64,000 nucleotides of DNA, taken from assembly GCA_947579665.1 (NCBI GenBank), contig OX388346.1:94800615-94864614 (forward strand). The letters run 5' to 3'. Source of the stretch: Sympetrum striolatum. Lineage: Eukaryota > Arthropoda > Insecta > Odonata > Libellulidae. Shown piece after piece: positions 55,433 through 64,000 of this stretch; position 1 is the first letter of the stretch; each line of letters starts with the position of its first letter. Under the pieces are notes generated by a model. That model was not told the DNA's origin. It did not search any database and saw nothing but the letters and a program-made list of their open reading frames with translations. Both the position numbers and the translations under genes were made by a program.

Positions 55433-55859
55433 GAGGACGATATATTGCATTCCGTTCACATTGACGTGCTAAATCAATCGTTGGAAGCGATTCAAATGAT
55501 GTGTTTTCTAAAAACGAAATGTGAGTCAATTTGATACCGAATTTTGGATTCAGTTCAATTAACTTGCTGTCAATATTGTTGAAGATATCTTGATTGTTGT
55601 GGTGTAAAAGTATTCCGTTAGTGCAGTTGGTGTATAACTTGTTGTGAGGTCTTCATTTTGGTTGGGATTGAATACTCACCTTTACCATCGTGCACGATGT
55701 TGTACTCGTAAGCAGTTGCGTGCAGGTGAATAGAGAGGGAAAATTTAGACTTCGATAAAAAACCTGAGGTGAATTCTATTGGGGAAAATCATTCCTTGAT
55801 ACGATCGGACAGTAACGCACAATGATCTTTTTCCCAAAAAGTTTAATACGTATCGAAAC
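55433..55859 (-). other. 427-bp identical block, copy B
   Basis: Same sequence as 49342-49768 with no difference found by eye. Beyond it differences reappear at once (GAAACGAAACAAATC against GAAACCAAAGAAATC). Confidence 0.4.
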
Positions 55860-55874
55860 GAAACAAATCACAGA

Positions 55875-56021
55875 TTAACTTACATCTTTGGCCAACTTTT
55901 CTGCATCGTCACCAATTTTCCCAACGCATTTCTCCCATCGTGGCACCAGTTTCGACATGCCCTGTTCGTAGAAGTCCGTTTGTGGCCATCTGCTGATTTC
56001 CGAAGGTAACGCACAATTCCT
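55875..56021 (-). pseudogene. Mariner-type transposase C-terminus, copy B
   Basis: As copy A but without the internal stop: RWPQTDFYEQGMSKLVPRWE is read through, then KCVGKIGDDAEKLAKDVS and stop. Still only a ~45-residue fragment. Confidence 0.6.
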
Positions 56022-56029
56022 CTCCTTCC

Positions 56030-56116
56030 ATTGCAGATGGAATGCTGAAATTTCGCGACGATTTAAGTTTGAATTTGAGCTATATCGTCGCGAAATTTCA
56101 ACATTCCAGCTGCAAT
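56030..56116. repeat. Inverted repeat, copy B
   Basis: Same fold-back as 49939-50025. Two substitutions in the left arm (GCAGATGG, GATTTAAG) reduce its pairing; the right arm is unchanged. Confidence 0.7.
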
Positions 56117-56540
56117 AGAAGGGGAGAAATAAATTATGGAATACAATTTTGGGGAAGTGCGTATAAAAATACGTTTAAGTCTGCATTAACCCTGCGAAAA
56201 AGGATTATCAGAATAATCTGCCTAAAAAATAGATTTGAGCATTCATATCCATTATTTGTAAATTCAAAATTGCTCCCGTTACAACAATTGTATTTGTTTA
56301 ATGTTTAGAAGTTGTTTTTTGTCATGAGTGAGTCATCTCTGAAAGTTCAATTCATTATAATTTAAGAAAAGGGAATGTACATTTAATTAAACCGAAATTG
56401 ACTATTTTTAAAAGGTCTTTTGTTTTTATGGGACCAAAACTTTTTAATTTTTTGCCTAAAGAAATAAAAAATGAGAAACGTTGTTCTTCAGTTAGTCAAG
56501 TCGTGGTTATTATCAAATGAAAATGTTGATAGATTTTTTT
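56117..56540 (+). pseudogene. LINE ORF2 C-terminus, copy B
   Basis: INYGIQFWGSAYKNTFKSAL, RIICLKNRFEHSYPLFV and LLPLQQLYLFNV are read in one frame here, longer than in copy A. A deletion near 56480 removes part of the KCCYKFLQL region. Confidence 0.65.
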
Positions 56541-56867
56541 TTTGAATTTTTTGAATATGATAATTTTTTGTTTATTATAATTATAATATTTTGATAGATA
56601 TAGTATTATTATTCTTATTATTGTTATATACATGTATCTAGTTTTTTTTTTCTCTCTTTTTTTTGTTAAATTCACAAGTATTACCTTTTTCTTTAAAAAC
56701 AAGTGTAAAGAACACAAACATATTCTTTCTTTTTTTAAACCACTTACATTTTTTATGTTTTTTGTATGTATCAGCACCAGCCATCCGTGTATTTTAGTCT
56801 GATGATAACCCCGAAACAGGTTTTACCTATGGGGTACCTAATTCCATCATAATGTTCAATAATTTTT

Positions 56868-57828
56868 ACTTTCTCCATCTACGAAGTATAGAGAAAGTAT
56901 TGTTTTCATGAAAAAAATCGACTTCGAGATTTCAACGGAAATACACGTTTTGGGGTCCCTAGAACACGTCATTTTCGGAATGGATATGTGTGTGTATGTG
57001 CTTGTGGGCGCTCTAACGTAAAAACTATTAGTCCTATCAACACCAAACTTCATATATAGCATTATATTAGGTGCTGTTAGAGTTGATTAGTTCTTGGAGT
57101 AAATCGGTTGACCAGAAGTCGAGCTTTATTCATCAAAGCTCATTTCCGGTTTTCAAAATATCTCCATAAATACGATATATAGGTATATTGTATTACTTAT
57201 AAAAGTTTTAGATAATGTAATTTACTATAACTTTTGTATTTAATATATTTTTGTATCACCGGTCGATTAGGAGTTATTCGTGAAATACCGATAAACCGGA
57301 AGTAGCTGTTATGTACTTTGTGGGCGCTCTAACATGAAAACCATTCGTTGTATCTACACCAAATTTCATATACAGTACTTTGGTTGGTGTCGTTAGAGTT
57401 GATTAGTTTTTGGAGTAAATCGGTTGACCGGAAGTTGAGTTTCATTCTTCAAATCTCATTTCCGGTTTTCAAAATATCTCCATAAATATGATATTTAGGT
57501 ATATACTATTATTCATAAAAGTTTTAGAAAATGTAATTTACTATGACATTTGTATGGAACATATTTTTTTATCACAGATTGTTTAGGAGTTAGTTATGAA
57601 ATACTGATAAACCGGAAGTTGCTGATTAAGTACTTTGTAGGCGCTGTGGGCGATAGGCCAATTTCATCGTTTTTCATCGATGATGTCTCGAAAAGCATTA
57701 TTTATAATGTTTTTGACGTCAAAGGTAATGATATATAAATTAATCATTTATCTTCCAAGTTTAGATGGAATACAGAGTTCGAAAATACTGTCGTAGATAA
57801 ATATTTACATCTTATATATGGAGAAAGT
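56868..57828 (-). mobile_element. Family T element, long form (copy B)
   Basis: Duplicate of 50767-51798. The GT microsatellite has shrunk to GTGTGTGTATGTG, explaining most of the ~70-bp length difference. Both ACTTTCTCC ends are present. Confidence 0.7.
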
Positions 57829-58548
57829 CATGTGCTGGCCACTTCAGATTTTTCCATTTTGTTTGTTTTCTCTTTAAGATGGAATACATTTCCTTTAGTT
57901 TACTTTACTCGTATCAACCCTCGCAGAAAAAAACCCACAAAGAAGCGAACATCAGTGGAAATTTAAGTAATCTTTTATAATATCCTCCATATTTTGTATT
58001 TAGTGTGTATGAAAATAGGGCCCAGGATGTGTCATTTACGTTCTGATTATACACTGAATACCGCACTCCTCCTCCAGCGTAGTGTGCCTCACTCCCCTCT
58101 CTCGGCATCTGCGACCGGTCCATTGCCTTCCTTCCCGCTGCTTGATTGCGAAGAGAACGAATGTGAATTCATGAATATGTGCGTTTATCTTCGTAGAGAC
58201 TTTATCGCTGTGAACAACACTACTAATACTTAACGCTACTGATACTTAATATTGCATACTACACTAATTGGAATGCTAATGACGATCACATAAGGTAATT
58301 GATTCTAACAGAACAGCCTCATTTATCACGAGTGAAAGCTGCTTATTGATTAAAAAAAGGAAAACGATGAATTTAAAACATGTCTCTGCATTTAAAAACG
58401 TAAAACTGCTGTTCACATTTCTGGTTACGGATTTTCATCTTTTCTTCGCAGAGGACACGTGTATAAAGTTTGAAGCAAATCGGACGAACGGTGTGGCCTC
58501 AAATCTAAGACAAATACCCCCACGGAATTTCGATTTTATATATATATA

Positions 58549-59215
58549 CTAGCAGAAGCGCCCGTTGATTCTTAATTCGGGGAATACAGAAGTAGATTGA
58601 ATTCAAGTCTTCGGTCGTGCGATGCGTAAATTCCCTTTAGAATACAGTCTAAGCGCACTACACCAAGCTATTCTACACAGGAAAATTCATGAGCTCGGCT
58701 CAACAATCGCATTGATCGTGAAGAGGATTGGCTATTTACAAACAATTATGGATGATTCACGCGTATTTTATCAAAATTTCGATTCGGAAACAATATTCCA
58801 CGATCAAAATAAGAACATTCATTTAATTCCCGTTCTTTTGCTTCTTGTTTCGACTCCGCACGACTATTTTTCTATTTTAATTCTTCAAAAGAAAAATAGC
58901 TACCGATAAAAGTGAAGATTAGATTTAGTCCTTATGGAAGCGATCTTGGTTCGAACCCTCCAAATTTATCGAATACAATTGAGACAGTACGTCCTTCCTG
59001 GTCCCAGAAAACACGTACGCAAAGTTTGACGCGAATCTGGCAAACGGTTTGTACTAAAATCGAAGATACAAAACATACAAACAAACGTACAAACCCGCAG
59101 AATGTTTGCTTTACATCATACAAGACATCTGACTTCCCTCATCCATGAGCTGGTAATCTCCTGACTGTAATCACGTACCTGCAATTGCTAGTTACCTTCT
59201 TACAGAAAATTCCTC
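58549..59215 (-). mobile_element. Non-autonomous Helitron, inverted copy of 16619-17292
   Basis: On the minus strand the 3' end reads GAATCAACGGGCGCTTCTG and CTAG (58549-58552) followed by T. Inside are GGTTCGAACCAAGATCGC-like sequence, AAAACACGTACGCAAAGTTT (plus) and a GTTTGTACGTTTGTTTGTAT run. The 5' end is near AGGAATTTTCTGTAAGAAGG (~59215). It is inserted in the TATATATA tract that ends duplication unit B. Confidence 0.75.
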
Positions 59216-59264
59216 GTTATCCATTTAATATATCGCCCTCTTTCAGCTTTATGGGCCTCGAGTA

Positions 59265-60000
59265 TTTTTACGGGATAACACATCGGATTCAACAATGGGA
59301 TCGGTCGTCAGGGGGATGAGTTGTTTATAGCCTCGAATTTTCACTAAATTTTTGTATATAATATTTTTAATAAATACCAATCAGGATGGAAATTTAACGA
59401 AATTCCGAAAAAATAACGAATTCGATTACATTGATCACTTCGTGAGAATCACACAAATGCACTGCCTAAAATCGCTACACTGTAAAATCGAGTTTGTGTT
59501 AGAATTCAGTCCTTCAAAAATCTTCCTCGAGATAATACTTCTTCGTCATCACCACAAACGCATAAATGTCCTTTTGTAAATCGGCTTGATAAACTGCAAA
59601 ATGGCCGTAATTTTGTTCCTGCTATTTGAATATCATAGTTCAAATTCGCTCAAATCACAGTAAATTGCCTCCTCTTCATAAATTCCGACATTAGTTCTTA
59701 CTATTAATTCAGTAAAGACTTAAAATCTCCGTGTATTCTTGTGGGAAAATGAATGTATCGGATTCAACAATCGCCTTGGTCGTCAGGGGGACTGGTTGTT
59801 TACTACGGCGAAACTTAACAATATTTTCGTTTATTTTGCCCTAGTTCTCGTAATTTCGATTCATACAATGTGTTCAACGACCAAAATAAGAATCTTCGTT
59901 CAATTTCCTTTCTGTTGGTGCTTGTCTCGACTTCGTTGGACAACCATTTCCTATTTAATTCTTTTAATGAAACGAAGTCTGCATAAATGTAGATTTGCGG
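59265..60000 (-). mobile_element. Two partial family H copies
   Basis: 59265-59345 holds only the far end (GGATTCAACAATGGGATCGG, AGTTGTTTATAGCC). 59755-59990 starts GGATTCAACAATCGCCTTGG and runs to AACGAAGTCTGCA, lacking the B-box part. Between them (59350-59750) I see nothing recognisable. Confidence 0.55.
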
Positions 60001-60061
60001 ACAGACAGAGAAAATAATGAATTCCCTAACTTCCCGACGTTTTACAATCATAATGTTTTGG

Positions 60062-60415
60062 GAGTCGTTACAGTTCCATTGGAGTATTACACATTGATAT
60101 TTAGTCCGTCCAGAGTATCCTTGGTTCGACTCTGGACGACTCGAATCGTCTCTCTCATAAGAAATGCAAGCAAAGTTCGTTTTGATCGATTGCAGACATT
60201 TTTTCTTTCGCAGAATTAAATCAGAAATAATGGTCGCACGAAATCGAGATTAGCACCAAAAGAAAGGAAATTGAACGAAGATTCTTATTTCGGTCGTGGA
60301 ATATCGTATTCGAGTCGAAATTGGGAGAATTTAGTCAAAAATGACGGAATATTTGTGTAATTTTGTGAGCGTAAACAATTCCCTAACGACGAAGGTGATT
60401 GTTGAGCTCAACTCT
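60062..60415 (+). mobile_element. Family H copy with full left end
   Basis: GTTCCATTGGAGTATTACAC, ATCCTTGGTTCGACTCTGG, TCATAAGAAATGCAAGCAAA, GCAGACATTTTTTCTTTCGC, CACCAAAAGAAAGGAAATTG and CGACGAAGGTGATTGTTGAG. Same limits as 22783-23125. Confidence 0.65.
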
Positions 60416-60523
60416 TGTAGAAAAGAAAACTATTGACAATTGCGATCTTTTCGAACGTATCGTAAGTCTATTTCGGGCACTAACACGTCAATTAATCAAA
60501 TCTAACCGAAATGCATCGGTCTT

Positions 60524-60709
60524 CTAACAGCTGTGTCCATTAGAGCAACTGGAACCGGTTGGATTCTTTTTTAATCGAACCCGCAGTCCCTCGGCGGGAG
60601 TGACAGGCGATAAATGAGGATCATCTGATAAGGGGATGGATTTAGTGGCGATAATTACGGGGTTGGGTCGGGAGATAAACGGATGAGTAATCGAGGTACC
60701 GTCGGCCAT
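60524..60709 (-). CDS. Candidate 61-codon ORF with strong start context
   Basis: The ATG (60709) lies in GCAAGATGGCC, close to the animal consensus (A at -3, G at +4). The frame starts MADGTSITHPFISRPNPVII and is GC-richer than its surroundings, with a balanced amino-acid mix (SIPLSDDPHLSPVTPAEGLR). It ends TAG at 60524-60526. I recognise no family. It could be a small protein, a 5' coding exon, or chance; the overlapping frame at 60642-60902 is equally open. Confidence 0.22.
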   Translation of the reverse strand: MADGTSITHPFISRPNPVIIATKSIPLSDDPHLSPVTPAEGLRVRLKKNPTGSSCSNGHSC

Positions 60710-60796
60710 CTTGCATTTGAAACATTACGAGTCGTTTGAGAGTGCGCAGGGTGTTCCAAGAAGTGTATATATAATCGGTAGATACAAGAACTAATT

Positions 60797-61388
60797 GTCC
60801 GTAAAAAAAGTCTTGTCCATCGAGTTTGAGGAGCCATAGCTTCCAGTAGAGTCCACCGATATTGATGAAATAAACATCAGCTGATAGAACGCTCAATTTC
60901 AACGTTTATGAATATGCATACTTGTTTATGCTTGCCATAGCTCCACTTTGACTGTACTTTGTTTGAAAAAAGTACCCGTTTTTTCGAGCTTGAATACCAA
61001 TTTCCAAACTTTCTTCAATTGTGACTCGGTTAATTTTTACAGCAATAACTTGCAATTTGGATATGTGATAGCCAAGAATTCTGCAAACATTTTGGTGTAA
61101 AAAAATTGTCGAAATATTTATATTTGTACTAGCAATGGACAATTTTGTAAACCTCTGCTAACTTCGAAACAAAACCTTGAGGATTGGAATGTGAGTTACA
61201 CCGTCGTAATTGCAAGAATAAAGGAAATAAGAATTCGTGAAGAAATATTACATAATCATGCCAATATCTGCATAGTAAATCTTTATTCATCTCCGTTTTA
61301 CGCTCGCAAAACAGGAGGGCTCAGCTCTACCGGAAGCTACAGCTCCTCAAACTCGATGGACAAGACTTTATTTTACAGACAATAGGAC
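60797..61388. repeat. ~58-bp inverted repeat, ~590 bp across
   Basis: ATTGTCCGTAAAAAAAGTC ... CTTCCAGTAGAG (60797-60855) is the reverse complement of CTCTACCGGAAGCTACAGCT ... TTTACAGACAAT (61328-61388), with a few mismatches. CAGGGTGTTCCAAGAAG lies at ~60748, outside the left arm. This may be a fold-back element or two facing insertions of one family. The interior is not coding. Confidence 0.6.
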
Positions 61389-61639
61389 TGTGTCCATTTT
61401 TCATTCCTTTCCACGAATTTAGTTCGTATTTTTTTGAGGAATCCGTGGCTTTGATGACATTTTTCGTCCTGTCGACGTAAATAATCGAGACGCGAGTATT
61501 TTTGTCTAGATGAATAGTTGCCATAGAAGAGGCAAAAACAAAAGTCCTCGCAGCTGCTTCCATTCAGGCAGAATAAAAAATTAAATTCCGTGAACTTTGA
61601 CTTCTTCAACTTCCTCGAAATATTCGTGGCCAACTCAAA

Positions 61640-62650
61640 ACAGAATCCGCGAAAAAATGTTTTCGGTAACTGACTTACAAACTTGCCAAATTCATCTTTT
61701 ATTTACCACGCAAATTTGATTGAGCTGTCGTTACGGCAACACACTTAAAATTAGATTCGAAACATTGTAAGTCGAAGATTCTCAGTCTAAAATGGACGAC
61801 TCAAAACCTCATTGTAACTCAAATCGGTGATATGTTAAAAGTGTTTAATTATCCAAATTAGAAAAACGTATTACTTATCGGCATTAATTAGGCACTCTTA
61901 TGGCGGTAAGAAACAATCACACTTCCCCCTCGTTACTAGGCGATCTTAGCAACAATATCCCTCGCGAGTATTACAAAGTAGGCACCATTGTTGGAGAGCC
62001 GCGGCGTTACTAAGCTTTCACAACAATGCATCCCGCGAACATTGCAATTAATGCACTCATCTACCTGTTAGGGACCATTGTTGAAAGTAACTGAGCATTC
62101 CCAACAATGCATCAAGCGAAAGTATCAATTAATACAGTCCTTTGCCTGCTTGTATTCGTTGCTATACTGATACTTAGAAAAAGTTAAAGAAAATCTTAAA
62201 TAAAATTAGGCATTAAGATTTATATTGTTTGTTGTATTTGCTATGCAAAAGTGAATTGTTGTTTTGTCATATTATGAATTTATCTGTTCTTACATAGAGT
62301 CGTTAGGTAATAATAGTTAGGTAGAAATACCACTTCCTCCTCGTTACCAGGAGAAGTCGACTACAATATACCTCGCGATCATTACAATGTAGAGACTATT
62401 GTTGAAAGTAACCAAGCATTCCCAACAATGCGCATCCCGCGATCGTTTCTATTACTACACAGTCATCTTAGATTGCATTTTTCTGAGTCCACCTAAAAAT
62501 TAACCAAATTTGAAATGGCCTATATTATATTAATTTATTTGCTAAATATTTTCCTGAAAGTCACGCTGTTATTATAAATCACGGACAAATTCGTGACTCG
62601 GAAACAAAAAAGCCACCTCAATGGGGTGATTCGGGTGGACCCGGATGGAC
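61640..62650. repeat. Gene-free stretch with AACAATGC/CATTGTTG repeats
   Basis: CACCATTGTTGGAGAG (61983), GACCATTGTTGAAAGTAAC (~62072) and GACTATTGTTGAAAGTAACC (~62395), with TCCCAACAATGC at ~62099 and ~62416 and CCCTCGTTACTAGG/CCTCGTTACCAGG at ~61928 and ~62340, indicate 2-3 diverged units. They resemble words of the 1210/7660 repeat. No gene. Confidence 0.4.
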
Positions 62651-62689
62651 CTCTGTAGCTACCGATTATCAATACCTTTTTGGATACCC

Positions 62690-63475
62690 TTTATATATAG
62701 ATGCTTCTCCTATCTGTTATATATAATTCCTTCTCCGGATATATGCATTTAATAGATAGCTAATATATTAATGAAAATTCTTCCCGGGTAGGTAGAGAAT
62801 CAAAACTCAAGGAGCCTATATATATGGTCATGATCTATGGAAAACATTAATGACTTTCACAGAAAATGTCCTGGGTTCGATGCTAGGACGATGCAAAAAT
62901 CTCCCATTTTAAATACATTGGGGTAGTTTTTCATTATTTATTTAGATGCACTTATTAAAATGTTAGGAAGTTCTCGCTCTGTTAGAAGATGTATATTAAG
63001 AATCCCTTTTAGAAAAAAAAATATATATAAGACCATGCTGTTCCCGGGTTCGATGCCAGAGCACTTTGCAATTTCTCACGTAAGGAATGTATGTGAAAAG
63101 TAGGACGTCGTTTGAAGCAGTTGCAGCCAATATTTATGCTTGAATATTCACGCATAGTTAGGGATGGTGATCTTCTGTTGTGCTGCATAGTAAGTATCAC
63201 CAGGTAGACTCGGGTTCGATGCCGGACGGTAAACATATCTCCCATTTTTAACATATTGGTTGAATTTTCATAATTCTTTCGGAGTCTTTACCGTGAAGAC
63301 AGACAGTTGACACTTTGCATGTGTATGTATATTTCCTTGCAGTATGCGAGCAGCATTTTACTCGGCGGCAACATTTCCGATATCAAATCTCGACTACATC
63401 TATTATATATAGACGCTTCTCCGGATATATCTATCTATTATATATAGACGCTTCTCCGGATTCATTCATGTATCC

Positions 63476-63509
<34 letters not shown>

Positions 63510-64000
63510 GATACAAACTCACAGGCCAAAGCACAAGAGTCATTGACTTGAAATTTTTACTACATATTGGCCATAACGTGTAACCTCCAGAAAATTGCGA
63601 TTTTGAACCTCAATGTCATGGGTTCGATTCCAGAGGACCCCAAAGTCCCGATTTTTCCCGTTTAAATGCATTGCTTTGATTTTCGGGATTTTTTAAAAAA
63701 TACTTTCCGGATAGGTAGGGAATCAAACCTCTAGGAGCCTATATATATGGTCATGATCTATCGAAGACATAAATGAGTTTTACTGAAAATATCCTGGGTT
63801 CGATGCTAGGTCGAGGCAAAAATCGGCCGTTTAAAATGCATTGTGGCGATTTTTAAGATTTATTTGGACCCTTTTCCGATGGCATGGAAACTTGAAATTC
63901 GGCATGGAGTTGGAGATCATAAATATATTTATAATCAAATTTTACATATTCGCTGATGGTCCTTGGTTCGATCCCAGAGAGCCATTTACATTCCTCAATG
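62690..64000 (+). repeat. B-box arrays (family Y), two runs to the window end
   Basis: Run 1 has GGGTTCGATGCTAGG (~62875), CGGGTTCGATGCCAG (~63047) and CGGGTTCGATGCCGG (~63211), spaced 172 and 164 bp, closed by CTCGGCGGC and TATAGACGCTTCTCCGGATT with TATA/GAGA microsatellites (63400-63510). Run 2 has GGGTTCGATTCCAG (~63618), GGGTTCGATGCTAGG (~63796) and GGTTCGATCCCAG (~63966), spaced 178 and 170 bp. The array continues past the window. Confidence 0.7.

Larger units (their letters stand above)
46975..58548 (+). repeat. Direct tandem duplication of a Tigger-plus-flank unit
   Basis: Unit A is 46975-52517 and unit B 52518-58548. Each begins with a Tigger element and continues through the same ~4.4 kb: LINE RT relic (minus), family H copy, a conserved block, a mariner relic, a 36-bp inverted repeat, a LINE C-terminus and a family T element. 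The sequence to the left of copy A and to the right of copy B differ, so the duplication is bounded by the Tigger 5' end and by a TATATATA tract. By eye the copies differ by roughly 5% in most places. Confidence 0.8.

Noticed and set aside
46975..58548. Composite transposon made of two Tiggers bringing along the DNA between them
   Set aside because: The DNA after the second Tigger repeats that after the first, so a tandem duplication explains the layout; no target duplication is shared by the outer ends.

Overview
This 64 kb window looks like non-coding, repeat-rich DNA from a eukaryotic nuclear genome, most probably an arthropod. The evidence is the high A+T content, the absence of any long or operon-like reading frame, transposon relics of several classes (Tigger/pogo, mariner, hAT, non-LTR LINEs, Helitrons), the near-consensus GT-AG splice sites and a DRE-like TATCGATA box. 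I could not identify the species. I found no complete protein-coding gene. The longest coding relic is a 270-codon piece of a Tigger transposase.

Layout. 0-12 kb: TIR elements that begin ACTTTCTCC (family T), a diverged ~183-bp tandem array, one Helitron module, a minisatellite, a LINE tail and a possible 34-bp exon. 12-25 kb: Helitron modules, an 86-bp hAT MITE, two Helitron 3' ends with hairpin plus CTAG, tandem arrays at 17.3-19.1 and 21.2-22.4 kb, and a short ORF in a CpG-richer patch at 20.9 kb. 25-38 kb: a LINE RT relic with YADD, B-box arrays (family Y), a ~194-bp array at 28.8-30.0 kb, more T elements and a LINE C-terminal relic. 38-46 kb: a ~163-bp array, a promoter/first-exon candidate on the minus strand with a DRE box, a 21-bp minisatellite, several Helitron modules and a plus-strand TATA/first-exon candidate. 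47-58.5 kb: a direct tandem duplication of a ~5.5-6 kb unit that starts exactly at a Tigger element. 58.5-64 kb: a near-complete non-autonomous Helitron, further Helitron modules, a 58-bp inverted repeat and more B-box arrays.

The architecture is the most notable feature. At least seven sequence-unrelated tandem arrays share a monomer length of about 160-195 bp. In one family (Y) most monomers carry a tRNA-type B-box (GGTTCGATnCC). A recurring ~300-bp module is carried by elements with Helitron 3' ends. The 5.5-6 kb tandem duplication holds a 427-bp block that I read as identical in both copies although flanking DNA differs by roughly 5%. No genes working together can be described; any host gene here would be represented only by isolated exon or promoter candidates in long introns or intergenic DNA.
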